Below, piece by piece: positions 1-9,729 of a stretch of 64,000 bases of DNA (its first letter is position 1; the number at the start of each line of letters is the position of its first letter). The position numbers and the translations under genes are program-made. The notes beneath the pieces are model-generated. The model made no database searches. It was not told where the DNA came from and saw only the letters and a program-made list of their open reading frames with translations. This DNA comes from Gammaproteobacteria bacterium UBA2679 (GTDB lineage: Bacteria > Pseudomonadota > Gammaproteobacteria > Pseudomonadales > Oleiphilaceae): contig DEMD01000011.1 of the NCBI GenBank assembly GCA_002354735.1, positions 340,395-404,394 on the forward strand. Reading direction: 5' to 3'.

Positions 1-325
1 AGGTGATGACCCGGAAGACCAACAACACTGCCGCTGAGGCGCAGAACGCGACCGCATAGGCGACCAGTACGTCAATGACGTTGTCCCACAGGCCTTTGTC
101 TTCCCTGAAACCGATCATCGACGAAATGCCGATATAGAGCGGTAAGGAGAGCAGGATGAGCGCGATGAGGCGAAAAGGCTCGATATAGAAGCCAATCCAC
201 CACATTTCCATCGTCATCATCATGGGTAGACTGAAAATGATTGCCCCGCCGGAGGCTCGGCCCACGGCAATCCAGACTGGCGGGTTCCCAGAGCGTCTCG
301 CGGCAGACTCGCTCGTCTGCTCCAT
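1..325 (-). CDS. DUF2391/TIGR02587-type integral membrane protein (partial, 3' end outside window)
   Basis: The first 108 codons of a minus-strand membrane protein whose remainder lies before base 1. After a short hydrophilic N-terminus the translation contains an alanine/glycine-rich helix, then a Met- and Trp-rich stretch (MMMTMEMWWIG, about residues 36-46), and further hydrophobic segments. The MEMWWIG signature is what I associate with the DUF2391 (TIGR02587) family of putative integral membrane proteins of unknown function. The ATG at 325 has no clear ribosome site. An in-frame TTG twelve bases upstream (337) lies 7 nt after GGAG and may be the real start. No function can be given. Confidence 0.6.
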   Translation of the reverse strand, partial: MEQTSESAARRSGNPPVWIAVGRASGGAIIFSLPMMMTMEMWWIGFYIEPFRLIALILLSLPLYIGISSMIGFREDKGLWDNVIDVLVAYAVAFCASAAVLLVFRVIT

Positions 326-490
326 AGTATGTGTCAATCCCGTTCTCCGACCACGTAACTTGTTTGCCGCCTCATATCGGCACTCATCTTTACGCTGCTG
401 CGATCTTCCCTGACCACTGCCCGAACAAAATTTTCATACATCAGAGTCCGCGGCTACGCACCACGAGCAAAAGCCCGTCGAAATGCCCCC

Positions 491-2332
491 CTAGTTATTT
501 GGTATGTGTTCCTGCGCGTTAGCGAACTCGACCCGATTACGCCCGTTTGCCTTGGCCTTATACAGCAGGGCATCGGCTTGCCTGAGGAGGTCTTCCCGCC
601 CGACCGCATGTTCGGGAACGTGACTTGCCGCACCCATGCTGGCGCTCATCTTCAAACTGAGTTCAGCGTGGGAGACCCTGGCGACGGCAAACCTAGCGAT
701 AATGGTCTCCGCTACGCATACGGCGCCATCCAGATCAGTATTTGGCAGCAGCACCACAAACTCTTCGCCACCCCAGCGCGCGCAATTATCCGGCGGTCGT
801 CTGATGCAGCTTCTGATGATCTCAGCGGCCTGAGTGAGGCACAGATCACCGATTTGATGGCCATGCGTGTCGTTGATCTGCTTGAAATGATCGAGATCGA
901 TCATGAGCAGGGCGATTGGACTCTTATCCCGATAGGCTCGCTTATATTCAACTTCGAACAGGCTATCAAACGCTCGGCGATTCATGACACCGGTGAGCGC
1001 ATCAGTCGCACTGATGGTCGTCAACTTCGCATTGGCCTGCTCGAGGGCCTCTGTCCGTTCACGAACGATTCGGTCCAGTTCTTCATTCGCTTGCATCTGA
1101 TGCTCGAGTAGCTGGCGCTGCGCTTCGGCAGACTCCTTTTGCGCCTGATTTCGCATCTGTCGTTCATGATTCATGCGGAAGGCCAGCGCGAATGAGAGCA
1201 GCACGATTTCGGCGCCAGCACCGAGCTGGGCTGCGTTTTCTGTAAGCCAATTTCTAGGAAGGAAGCCGAGTTTGTTGGAAATCACCAGAATGCCGCCGCT
1301 AAGCAGAAAGACCCAGGCAGAGAGGTAGAACTTTGCTGCATGAAAGCCATCACGCCATCGCACAATGCCAGCCCAGAAGCAGGACAGGATACCGACGACA
1401 ATGCAGAGAAGGGTAGTTACGATCATGATTCGGTAGGGCAGTATAAAGGCGCCTGCTGTCGTAACCAGGCCGAGGCTGGAGAGCACGACTAATACTCTGG
1501 CCAATTTGGGGCGAGCACCAGGAATTTTCAGGAAGCTGCGGACGAACAGGCAGGGAAAGCTCAACATGCCGCTGAGCGCTACAAGCAACACCGTATCGTT
1601 CCACACGGTCGCTTCTGGCCAGAGCAACTGAAACGTCACGCCCTGCATGCTGGAGAGGAGGGTCAGTGTGGCCATTACATGCAGCACATACCATAAATAG
1701 CTGCTTTCTCTCACGCTGACGAATATAAGCAGGTTATAAATTGCCATGACCAGCATCGCCCCGTAGAACAGTGCACGTCCGAGCGCTTCCACATAGCTGT
1801 GCTCCAGCAGCGCATCGCCGTGCCAGATAGACATGGGAATCTGCACGGAGGAGCTGCTCTGTACCCTGAGATAGACCTCCGTTGTCTGTTGCGGAGCCAC
1901 GCTTAGCGGGAATACGAAGTGAGGATGCTCAATTGGACGCGCGTGGAAGGGCAGGCGATCGCCCATCGCGAAATGATTCTGCAGAGCGCCATCGCGATAA
2001 ATGAAGGCATCGATCTGATCGAGCACAGGGTACGCGATTTCCAGCAAGTGGCGCTCGGCAGTGTTGCCTGTGTACGTAAGGCTGAAGCGCAACCAGTAGG
2101 TCGCACTGGTATAACCGAAATTGAGAATATCCTGTTCGGAAAGGGACCACCTGGCGTCAGGCATAGCTCTGACCTGATCAACGCTCAGTTGACCATCAAG
2201 ATCCTTATAATATTCAACCTGTTGACCGAGCTGGATCGCTTGCCCGTCTTCGAGTATCACGGTGTCGGCCGCTGCAAAGTGCGTCACAAGCAGCAGCAGA
2301 AAGCAGCAGCTCTGGATGATATTTCGTGACAT
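491..2332 (-). CDS. 7TMR-DISM membrane diguanylate cyclase
   Basis: Predicted membrane diguanylate cyclase making c-di-GMP from two GTP. Starting at the ATG at 2332 (preceded by GGGGA) it is 613 residues: a signal peptide (about 1-22), a 7TMR-DISMED2-like periplasmic sensor domain (about 25-160), seven hydrophobic helices (about 175-380), a charged coiled coil, and a C-terminal GGDEF domain. The active-site motif is GGEEF at 521-525, a functional variant. An RPPD I-site lies five residues before it (512-515), so product inhibition is likely. The frame stays open upstream to 2431, but a good sigma70-like promoter lies inside that extension, which favours the shorter start. The ligand of the sensor domain is unknown. 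It is divergent from the GGDEF-EAL gene at 2690. Confidence 0.9.
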   Translation of the reverse strand: MSRNIIQSCCFLLLLVTHFAAADTVILEDGQAIQLGQQVEYYKDLDGQLSVDQVRAMPDARWSLSEQDILNFGYTSATYWLRFSLTYTGNTAERHLLEIAYPVLDQIDAFIYRDGALQNHFAMGDRLPFHARPIEHPHFVFPLSVAPQQTTEVYLRVQSSSSVQIPMSIWHGDALLEHSYVEALGRALFYGAMLVMAIYNLLIFVSVRESSYLWYVLHVMATLTLLSSMQGVTFQLLWPEATVWNDTVLLVALSGMLSFPCLFVRSFLKIPGARPKLARVLVVLSSLGLVTTAGAFILPYRIMIVTTLLCIVVGILSCFWAGIVRWRDGFHAAKFYLSAWVFLLSGGILVISNKLGFLPRNWLTENAAQLGAGAEIVLLSFALAFRMNHERQMRNQAQKESAEAQRQLLEHQMQANEELDRIVRERTEALEQANAKLTTISATDALTGVMNRRAFDSLFEVEYKRAYRDKSPIALLMIDLDHFKQINDTHGHQIGDLCLTQAAEIIRSCIRRPPDNCARWGGEEFVVLLPNTDLDGAVCVAETIIARFAVARVSHAELSLKMSASMGAASHVPEHAVGREDLLRQADALLYKAKANGRNRVEFANAQEHIPNN

Positions 2333-2689
2333 GACGTCCCCGACGGCTAGACCCTGAAAACTGGTTACACTGAGCATAGACGCCGGCACCAGAATGTCAC
2401 CCCTCCTGAAGGCTTTACTGCTGCCGAGCAAGCTTCCAGGGGCAATCTGCTAACCCGGCTGGGCCTGCAAAACCCGGGAAGCTTCAGCGAAGCCTTTGTA
2501 TTGAAAGACTTTACGCTCACTATCGTTCAGCCGTAAACTATGAATCCTGCACCCGGAAGTTTCCTGACAAGGGTAGGGCGTGTGTAGCTAAGGCGCTCGA
2601 ACAAGGTTGCGGCGGTCTCGAAGGTGGCAGCATGTTGTCGAGTAGATGGACGCGAGCTTTCGCGTTAGAACCGTCACGGGATCCGTGGT
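2333..2689. other. Divergent intergenic region
   Basis: The 357 bp between the two divergent c-di-GMP genes hold the candidate promoter at 2373-2400. Reading all frames I found no recognisable gene remnant. A short hairpin-like CGCGA/TCGCG pair near 2650 is too small to interpret. Nothing else was seen. Confidence 0.5.
2373..2400 (-). promoter_or_regulatory. Candidate sigma70 promoter for the diguanylate cyclase
   Basis: Read on the minus strand: GTGACA (2395-2400), a 16-bp spacer, then TATGCT (2373-2378). Five of six and four of six positions match the consensus. Transcription would begin near 2366, about 34 nt before the ATG at 2332. Predicted by eye only. Confidence 0.4.
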
Positions 2690-4834
2690 ATGGCAGACCA
2701 TGTAGTTCACGAAAAGCGCTATCGACAGCTCACTCAGTTTCTCTGCCACTTTCGCGAGGATATCCTTGATGAATGGTCGCGTCGCGAGAGAGACCGGATC
2801 GGCGCAATCAGATCCTTGAAGCCTGAAAATCGTCTCAACAGCATTCCGCATTTGATAGACGCTATTGCGCGCGAAGCTGCAAACGAGGCTTCGTTATCCA
2901 ATCTCGACGACGTTATGCATACTGCCGCGAGGCACCATGCAGAGGAGCGTCGTCAGCATGGCTTTTCCCTTGAAGAGCTGACGCGGGAATACGCCATACT
3001 GCGCGAAGTGATCCTCGAATTCATGGACGCCAGGCGGTTCAATCTGGCCACTGACGAGCTCGTCTACCTGAATCGGGCGCTTGATGAGGCGATTATCAAA
3101 GGCGTCAACAATTATGTCACGGATAGTAATGTCGAGCTCGAAGCCGAACGCGAGCGCTTGCAGATTACGCTGAAATGTATTGCTGATGGTGTTGCGACCA
3201 CTGACTGTGACGGACGAATAGAGCGCTTCAACAAAGCTGCCGAACGCATAACCGGTTGGGCGGCGGAGGTAGCCATTGGCCGGCCTGTCGGTGAGGTCCT
3301 CGTCGCCGTGGATGCGCTGACCAGCGAGCGGCTGGCATGTCTAAGCGCACAGGCCGCCAATCGAAAGGAACTGGTGGAACATCCAATGGAAATTAATCTG
3401 CTCAGGAAAGATGGCGTGCAGATATCAGCGGAAGAAGTCGCAGCGCCACTACGTGATGCCGAGGGCCATTTTCTGGGCGTGGTTTCAACCTTTCGAGACG
3501 TCAGCCAGGTGCGGAGCCTGACATCGGAACTTTCTCATCTGGCGGCCCATGATGCACTGACAGGGCTGCCGAATCGCAATCTGCTTATCGATCGAATAAC
3601 GCAGGCACTGGCAAAGGCAGAGCGTAGCGAAGTCCAGCTCGCCTTGCTGTATCTCGATCTTGACCTGTTCAAGGATGTCAACGACATGCTCGGCCACTCT
3701 GCAGGTGACGAGCTACTGCAAGAAGTTGCTGCGCGGCTGCTGCGATGCGTTCGGCAGGCCGATACCGTAAGTCGTATGGGTGGTGACGAGTTCGTCGTCC
3801 TGCTCACTGAAGTCAGCGCATTGACGCATCTGGGTGAGCTGGCGCGGGAAGTCGTGAACGAACTGAGTGGGCCTTATCAGGTCGGCTCACATCTGGTTAA
3901 TATTTCAGCAAGCGTGGGTGTGAGTGTGTATCCCCAGGATGGATGCGATGCCGATACGCTGATCAAGCACGCCGATGTGGCGATGTATCAGGCGAAGGCC
4001 AATGGTCGCAATGCTGTACAATTTTTCACCTCTGAAATGAATGACAGAGCGCGTGAGCGCCGGAACCTGCAGACGGATCTACGGCGGGCGCTTACGGCCG
4101 GTCAGTTCGTGCTGAAGTTCCAGCCGCAAATGGATCTGAAGAGCGAGCGTCGACTGTTGGGTGTTGAGGCCTTGCTTCGTTGGCGTCATCCCAAACTGGG
4201 CCTTATATCACCGGCGAGGTTCATTCCGATTGCTGAAGACTCACGCGAAATAATGGTGGCATTGGGTAACTGGGTACTTGAGCAGGCTTGCCGCCAGGCG
4301 AAGCTATGGCGCGACGAAGGTCACGAGCCTTTGAGAATATCGGTCAATGTGTCACTGGTTCAGCTACGTCATCAAAGCCTGGTCGATCAGATCGCAGCCT
4401 TGCTGAGCGAGTATGAACTGGCTCCCGAGCAGCTGCAGCTCGAACTGACGGAATCGATACTCATGAGCGAGGTATCTGGCGCATCCGAACGCGTCCGCGC
4501 GCTTGGCGATATGGGCGTACGCATTGCAGTGGATGATTTCGGCACCGGCTATTCATCGCTGAGCTACCTCAAGGATCTTCCAGTCGATGAATTGAAGATC
4601 GACCGAAGTTTTGTTCAAGGCGTCGCATTCGATCAGAACAAGGCGGCCATTGCTCAGGCAATCATTCGCATGGGACAAAGCCTGGAACTGCGCGTGCTCG
4701 CAGAAGGTGTCGACGATCTGGACGCTGTACAATTCCTGAAGGATAACGGCTGCGATGGTGCGCAGGGTTACCATTACAGCAAGCCGATAACGGCGCAGAA
4801 GTTTGCCAGGAAGTTTTTGGCGCAACAGCACTAG
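2690..4834 (+). CDS. RsbRD-like/PAS/GGDEF/EAL c-di-GMP turnover protein
   Basis: A 714-residue soluble signalling protein with no membrane segment. Residues about 1-145 resemble the helical RsbRD N-terminal sensor domain (HHAEERRQHGFSLEEL region). A PAS domain follows (about 155-275), then GGDEF (about 285-445) with an intact GGDEF motif at 364-368, and EAL (about 455-710) with EALLR at 493-497, DDFGTGYSSL and a C-terminal QGYHYSKP. Both cyclase and phosphodiesterase signatures are therefore present. In this family one domain often regulates the other, so the net activity cannot be read from sequence. The ATG at 2690 has only a weak upstream GGATCC-type purine stretch. The gene is divergent from the 7TMR-DISM cyclase. 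Confidence 0.9.
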   Translation: MADHVVHEKRYRQLTQFLCHFREDILDEWSRRERDRIGAIRSLKPENRLNSIPHLIDAIAREAANEASLSNLDDVMHTAARHHAEERRQHGFSLEELTREYAILREVILEFMDARRFNLATDELVYLNRALDEAIIKGVNNYVTDSNVELEAERERLQITLKCIADGVATTDCDGRIERFNKAAERITGWAAEVAIGRPVGEVLVAVDALTSERLACLSAQAANRKELVEHPMEINLLRKDGVQISAEEVAAPLRDAEGHFLGVVSTFRDVSQVRSLTSELSHLAAHDALTGLPNRNLLIDRITQALAKAERSEVQLALLYLDLDLFKDVNDMLGHSAGDELLQEVAARLLRCVRQADTVSRMGGDEFVVLLTEVSALTHLGELAREVVNELSGPYQVGSHLVNISASVGVSVYPQDGCDADTLIKHADVAMYQAKANGRNAVQFFTSEMNDRARERRNLQTDLRRALTAGQFVLKFQPQMDLKSERRLLGVEALLRWRHPKLGLISPARFIPIAEDSREIMVALGNWVLEQACRQAKLWRDEGHEPLRISVNVSLVQLRHQSLVDQIAALLSEYELAPEQLQLELTESILMSEVSGASERVRALGDMGVRIAVDDFGTGYSSLSYLKDLPVDELKIDRSFVQGVAFDQNKAAIAQAIIRMGQSLELRVLAEGVDDLDAVQFLKDNGCDGAQGYHYSKPITAQKFARKFLAQQH

Positions 4835-4974
4835 AAGTTGTCGACGCTATCTCCTGAGCAAGCCCCAGGTCTACCTCTCCCAAGGCGCCGCTCTACGATG
4901 GTATGCTGACGCAAGCTCGGCCCACCACCGGCTCCACACCGAAAATTCACTACACTAGTCTTCAGGAAAGCCGA

Positions 4975-7416
4975 ATGGCCATCAAGAAAACCGAACTTTA
5001 TTCCTCCCTCTGGGCTAGTTGCGATGAGCTGCGTGGGGGGATGGATGCCAGTCAGTACAAGGATTATGTGCTGACGATGCTCTTCATGAAATATGTCACG
5101 GACAAGTACAAGGGCGATCCCTATGGCATGATCGTCGTGCCCAGCGGCGCCAGTTTTGACGATATGATAGCCGCCAAGAATGACAAGGAAATTGGCGACA
5201 AGATCAACAAGATCATCGGCGCCCTAGCCGAAGAAAACGACCTGAAAGGCGTGATCGATGTTGCCGACTTCAATGATGAGGACAAGCTCGGCAAAGGCAA
5301 GGAGATGGTCGACCGGCTGACCAAGCTCGTCGGCATTTTTCAGGGACTGGATCTTTCGAGCAACAGGGTAGATGGTGACGACCTGCTGGGCGATGCCTAC
5401 GAATACCTGATGCGCCACTTCGCGACGGAGTCTGGCAAGAGCAAAGGGCAGTTCTATACCCCATCGGAAGTCTCGCAAATCCTCGCGAAGGTCATTGGCA
5501 TACCCAAAGATTGCCTGCCATCGACCACCGTTTACGACCCGACTTGTGGCTCGGGATCCCTACTCTTGAAGGCCAGTGACGAAGCCCCACGGGGATTAAG
5601 TATCTTCGGCCAGGAAATGGATAATGCGACCAGCGCGCTGGCCCGCATGAACATGATTCTGCACAACAATGCGACGGCCAAGATCTGGAAGGGCAATACG
5701 CTGAGCGATCCTCAGTGGAAGGACGATAACCACCAGCTCAAGACCTTTGATTTTGCGGTCGCCAACCCACCGTTTTCGAACAAGAACTGGACCAGCGGCC
5801 TCAACCCCCAGGAAGATCTGTTCAAACGGTTTACCTGGGGCGTTCCACCTGAGAAGAATGGTGACTACACCTTTCTGCTGCATGTGATCAAAAGCCTGAA
5901 AAGCACAGGCAAAGGCGCTGTTATCCTGCCGCATGGCGTGTTGTTCCGCGGTAATGCCGAAGCACGTATCCGTGAAAATCTGCTCAAGCAGGGCTATATC
6001 AAGGGCATCATCGGCCTGCCAGCCAACCTGTTTTACGGCACTGGCATTCCTGCGTGCATCATTGTCATCGACAAGGAACAAGCGGCTGAGCGAAAAAGCG
6101 TATTCATGATCGATGCCAGTAAAGGCTTCATGAAAGACGGTAACAAGAACCGCTTACGCAGTCAGGATATTCACAAGATCGTCGACGTGTTCAACAAGCA
6201 ACTGGTCCTGCCTCGCTTCAGTCGCATGGTGCCTTTGGGTAACATCGCTGCAAACGACTATAACCTGAATATTCCCCGTTATATCGACTCGTCCGAGCCG
6301 GAAGATCTGCACGACCTGAGCGCACACCTTCAAGGCGGTATTCCTAACCGTGACATCGACGCCCTGCAAGCCTACTGGCGTGTGTTTCCTGGCCTGCGGG
6401 CGCAGCTGTTCCAGCCGGCCCGTGATGGCTATAGCCGGGGGGTAGTCGAAGCGACCAAGGTCAAGCCAAGCATTCTGGCGCATCAGGAATTCAAGGATTT
6501 TGCAGCTCGCAGTTTACTGCCGTTCAAGGCCTGGATAAGCCAGACCAATTTGAATGACATCAAACCCGGCGACCATCCCAAAACCTTGATTGGTGGCATC
6601 TCCGAAGCATTGCTGGATCTTTATGCCAATAGTGAACTGCTGAGCAAGTATGACATCTACCAAATTCTGATGAACTACTGGGCGGAGGTGATGCAGGACG
6701 ATGTGTACGTCCTGGTTCAGGATGGCTGGCCGGCCGGCAAGCTGATTCGGAAGCTCGAGGTTCCGAAAGGTGAAAAGCTCAAGGAAACGCCGGATCTGGT
6801 CATTAACAAAGCCAAATATAAGGCCGAACTGATTCCACCCAGCTTGATCATCGCTCGCTATTTTGCGGCAGAGCAAACCAGGCTGAATGAACTGCAAATG
6901 CAGCAGGATGCCGCTACCCAGGCACTGGAAACATTTCTGGAGGAAAACTCGTCTGAAGACGGGCTATTGAGCGCTGCAATAAATGAGAAGGACAAAGTTA
7001 CGAAAGCGAGTGTCGCCGCACGCTTCAAACTCAGCACTGATAATGAAGAAAGAAGTGCGCTGAAACAGGTGGAGAAGCTTTTTAATCAGGAAGCGACTAC
7101 CAAGAAAGCCGTGAAAGCAGCCCAGGATGCACTTGATCTGGCTGTATTGAAACAGTATTCAAAACTCAGTACTGAAGACATCCAGACCTTAGTCGTCAAA
7201 GATAAATGGCTCGCCACCCTACAAGCCAATATCGTGGCCGAAATCGAGCGTGTTACCCAGCAGCTAGCCAATCGGGTGAAGGAACTGGAAGAGCGTTATG
7301 CGGAACCGCTGCCAGCAATAAGCAAGCAGGTAGAGGCCTTGAGTGAAAAGGTCGCCGGACATCTGAGAGCCATGGGACTGGTGTGGGACGCGTCCGATAT
7401 GGAGCCCGCAGAATGA
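4975..7416 (+). CDS. hsdM: Type I restriction-modification DNA methyltransferase subunit (HsdM)
   Basis: N6-adenine methyltransferase subunit of a type I restriction-modification complex. The start at 4975 follows AGGAAAG and gives the typical MAIKKTELYSSLW N-terminus; an upstream in-frame start at 4903 lacks support. Residues about 1-130 are the HsdM N-terminal helical domain. The methyltransferase core carries the AdoMet-binding motif DPTCGSGSLLL (from Asp188) and the catalytic NPPF (from Asn264). At 813 residues it is much longer than a classical ~500-residue HsdM. The last ~350 residues are a charged, largely helical extension rich in Lys/Glu, with likely coiled coil to the end. It is the first gene of the seven-gene defence operon, and its stop overlaps the next start (ATGA). 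Confidence 0.95.
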   Translation: MAIKKTELYSSLWASCDELRGGMDASQYKDYVLTMLFMKYVTDKYKGDPYGMIVVPSGASFDDMIAAKNDKEIGDKINKIIGALAEENDLKGVIDVADFNDEDKLGKGKEMVDRLTKLVGIFQGLDLSSNRVDGDDLLGDAYEYLMRHFATESGKSKGQFYTPSEVSQILAKVIGIPKDCLPSTTVYDPTCGSGSLLLKASDEAPRGLSIFGQEMDNATSALARMNMILHNNATAKIWKGNTLSDPQWKDDNHQLKTFDFAVANPPFSNKNWTSGLNPQEDLFKRFTWGVPPEKNGDYTFLLHVIKSLKSTGKGAVILPHGVLFRGNAEARIRENLLKQGYIKGIIGLPANLFYGTGIPACIIVIDKEQAAERKSVFMIDASKGFMKDGNKNRLRSQDIHKIVDVFNKQLVLPRFSRMVPLGNIAANDYNLNIPRYIDSSEPEDLHDLSAHLQGGIPNRDIDALQAYWRVFPGLRAQLFQPARDGYSRGVVEATKVKPSILAHQEFKDFAARSLLPFKAWISQTNLNDIKPGDHPKTLIGGISEALLDLYANSELLSKYDIYQILMNYWAEVMQDDVYVLVQDGWPAGKLIRKLEVPKGEKLKETPDLVINKAKYKAELIPPSLIIARYFAAEQTRLNELQMQQDAATQALETFLEENSSEDGLLSAAINEKDKVTKASVAARFKLSTDNEERSALKQVEKLFNQEATTKKAVKAAQDALDLAVLKQYSKLSTEDIQTLVVKDKWLATLQANIVAEIERVTQQLANRVKELEERYAEPLPAISKQVEALSEKVAGHLRAMGLVWDASDMEPAE

Positions 7417-8441
7417 GCAAGCCTGCCAGCACCACTTTGCCTGAAGGCTACCAGACTCTACAGAAGCAAATTTCCGATACCTATTCGCAAGGCCGCGCCC
7501 AGGCCTTTCAGGCTGTCAATACGCAACTGGTGGAAACCTACTGGCTGCTTGGCCGGCACATTGTTGAGTTTGAACAGGGCGGTAAAGAGCGCGCAGAGTA
7601 TGGTCAAAATCTGATTAAGCAGCTGGCAGCCGATTTAGCTCTGCGTCATGGGCGGGGTTTTAGCCGCAGCAATCTCATTCGCTTCCGCCAGTTCTATCTG
7701 ACCTACCCAAAAGGTGCAACACTGTCGCACCTTTTCAGTTGGTCGCATATTATCGAGCTATTGAAAATCGATGACCCTCTGGAACGAAGCTTCTATGAAC
7801 AGCAATGTCAAAAGGAGCGCTGGTCGGTCAGAGAACTAATCCGTCAAAAAGAGAGTGGGTTATTTCTGCGCCTGGCCGCAAGCAAGGACAGGGACGGCGT
7901 TCTGCAATTGGCCAAGGAGGGCCAGGTGATCCAGCAGCCCACCGACCTGTTGCGTGAGCCCTACGTGTTCGAGTTCCTGAAAACTCCAGAGCCTTACCAG
8001 GTCTCCGAAACCCAACTTGAAACCTTGCTCTGCGACCACCTGCAAGCCTTTTTGCTGGAGCTGGGCAAGGGCTTTACCTATGTCGGCCGACAATACCGCA
8101 TCACCCTCAACAACACCCATTACAAAGTCGACCTGGTATTTTACCACCGCATTCTGCGTTGCTTCGTGCTGATCGACCTGAAGCTGGGGGAGGTCCGACA
8201 CCACGACATCGGCCAGATGAATATGTACCTGGGCTATTTTGCCAATGAAGAAAACACCGAAGGTGAAAACCCACCGATCGGCATCATTCTCAGCAGAAAT
8301 AAAGATGAACTACTCGTCGAATACGCCACCTATAACCTCGATAGCCAACTGTTCGTGCAGAAATACCAGCTGTACCTGCCAGACCGCGAGAGTTTGAAGC
8401 GCGAGCTGGAGTTGACCTTGCAGGAGGCGAGTGATGAGTAG
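7413..8441 (+). CDS. DUF1016 (YhcG-type) PDDEXK nuclease
   Basis: A 342-residue protein with a DUF1016 N-terminal helical domain (about 10-150, including the conserved RGFSRSNL and FSWSHIIELL stretches) and a C-terminal PD-(D/E)XK nuclease-like domain. There the sequence KVDLVFYHR followed by LIDLKLGE (about 240-265) supplies the expected Asp and Asp-x-Lys residues. The ATG at 7413 overlaps the hsdM stop, and the gene overlaps hsdS by eight bases. DUF1016 proteins are found repeatedly beside type I restriction genes, but their biochemical role is not settled. The position between hsdM and hsdS suggests expression together with, and perhaps a role in, the restriction complex. Confidence 0.85.
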   Translation: MSKPASTTLPEGYQTLQKQISDTYSQGRAQAFQAVNTQLVETYWLLGRHIVEFEQGGKERAEYGQNLIKQLAADLALRHGRGFSRSNLIRFRQFYLTYPKGATLSHLFSWSHIIELLKIDDPLERSFYEQQCQKERWSVRELIRQKESGLFLRLAASKDRDGVLQLAKEGQVIQQPTDLLREPYVFEFLKTPEPYQVSETQLETLLCDHLQAFLLELGKGFTYVGRQYRITLNNTHYKVDLVFYHRILRCFVLIDLKLGEVRHHDIGQMNMYLGYFANEENTEGENPPIGIILSRNKDELLVEYATYNLDSQLFVQKYQLYLPDRESLKRELELTLQEASDE

Positions 8442-9729
8442 TTTTGATCAAATAGCTGAGGCAAGTGCTGACTATCTGAGGGCAGGGGAGCTGGTGCCGG
8501 TTGGCTATAGAAATACCGAAGCGGGGGTGATTCCAGAGGATTGGACGGTTCGCCGACTCGGTGAATTAGCGGTCTTTATAGGGTCAGGTACTACAAACAC
8601 TAAAGAGACGGGTGAGTACCCACTTTTCGGTTCAACGGGGTTGATTGGAACTTGCACAGCTCCGATATATGAAGGGGAGGCAATCCTAGTGGCACGTGTT
8701 GGTGCAAATGCTGGAAAGCTAAACTTTGTAAGTGGGCAGTATGGAGTTTCGGATAACACAATTATCTTAAGATTAGATTCAGAAATTAATATTATTTATT
8801 TGAAGTACTGGCTGCTTAGAAAGAACCTGAATTCTCTAGTATTTGGCTCTGGCCAGCCACTTATTACAGGCACTCAAATTAAGTCGCTGCCGTTAGCAAT
8901 TCCTCCTCAAAAGGAACAAGCCGCGATAGCCAAGGCCCTGTCCGACATTGACGAATTACTAACCTCACTGAACAAATTTATCGCCAAAAAACAGGCCATC
9001 AAAACCGCCACCATGCAACAATTGCTTACCGGTAAAACCCGCCTGCCGGCTTTTGCATTGCGTGAGGATGGGACGCGGAAGGGTTATACAGATAGTGAGT
9101 TGGGAGAAATTCCGGAGGATTGGAATATCAAAAACATTGAAGATATCGCTACCGTCAAGGGAGGGAAGCGGCTACCTAAAGGTGAGCAACTTTTAACAAC
9201 ACCAACTAAACACCCCTATATTAGAGTGGCTGATATGTTTTATGGTGGGGTTACCACTGACGATTTACGCTTTGTTCCTGAACATGTTGCACCGCTGATC
9301 AAAAACTACACCATGAATGAAAACGAGATCTTCATAAGTGTGGCAGGAACTTTGGGGATAGTTGGAAAGATTCCGAAACTACTGAACGGAGCCAATTTGA
9401 CCGAAAACGCAGATAGGATCAGCACTGAAATTAATCCTGATTTTTTATTGTACTGGCTGATGGCCGAAAAAATTCAGAATGAGATTGCGCAACAATCTAC
9501 TGTCGGAGCACAGCCGAAATTAGCATTAGCCAGAATTCAGCAGTTTCCCGTGCCGGTTCCTCTACAAGATAGGGAGCAGGCAGCAATAGCCACAATACTC
9601 TCCGACATGCACATCGAAATACAAACCTTAGAAAAACGACTGTTCAAAACCCGCCAAATCAAACAGGGCATGATGCAAGAGTTGCTGACGGGTAAGACAC
9701 GCTTGATTCAAGGGAGTGAGGCTAGATGA
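8434..9729 (+). CDS. hsdS: Type I restriction-modification specificity subunit (HsdS)
   Basis: DNA-recognition subunit that directs the HsdM/HsdR complex to a bipartite target. The 431-residue protein has two target-recognition domains, each opened by a G-x-IPEDW motif (near residues 30 and 225). After each comes a conserved helical spacer containing EQAAIA, then an MMQ/TMQ-type QxLLTGKTRL tail (near 200 and 420). These internal repeats set the distance between the two half-sites. The ATG at 8434 follows AGGAGG by a normal spacing and is preferred over the GTG at 8431. The recognition domains are visibly AT-richer than hsdM, as is usual for exchanged specificity modules. The target sequence cannot be predicted. 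The stop overlaps gajA (ATGA). Confidence 0.93.
   Translation: MSSFDQIAEASADYLRAGELVPVGYRNTEAGVIPEDWTVRRLGELAVFIGSGTTNTKETGEYPLFGSTGLIGTCTAPIYEGEAILVARVGANAGKLNFVSGQYGVSDNTIILRLDSEINIIYLKYWLLRKNLNSLVFGSGQPLITGTQIKSLPLAIPPQKEQAAIAKALSDIDELLTSLNKFIAKKQAIKTATMQQLLTGKTRLPAFALREDGTRKGYTDSELGEIPEDWNIKNIEDIATVKGGKRLPKGEQLLTTPTKHPYIRVADMFYGGVTTDDLRFVPEHVAPLIKNYTMNENEIFISVAGTLGIVGKIPKLLNGANLTENADRISTEINPDFLLYWLMAEKIQNEIAQQSTVGAQPKLALARIQQFPVPVPLQDREQAAIATILSDMHIEIQTLEKRLFKTRQIKQGMMQELLTGKTRLIQGSEAR

Noticed and set aside
332..337. TTGACA on the minus strand near the DUF2391-type start
   Set aside because: It overlaps the probable translation start (TTG codon) and has no matching -10 element at 16-18 bp, so it is not taken as a promoter.
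506..1111. Long plus-strand open frame of 201 codons
   Set aside because: It lies wholly antisense to the GGDEF end of the diguanylate cyclase gene and has no recognisable domain; a shadow of the real gene.
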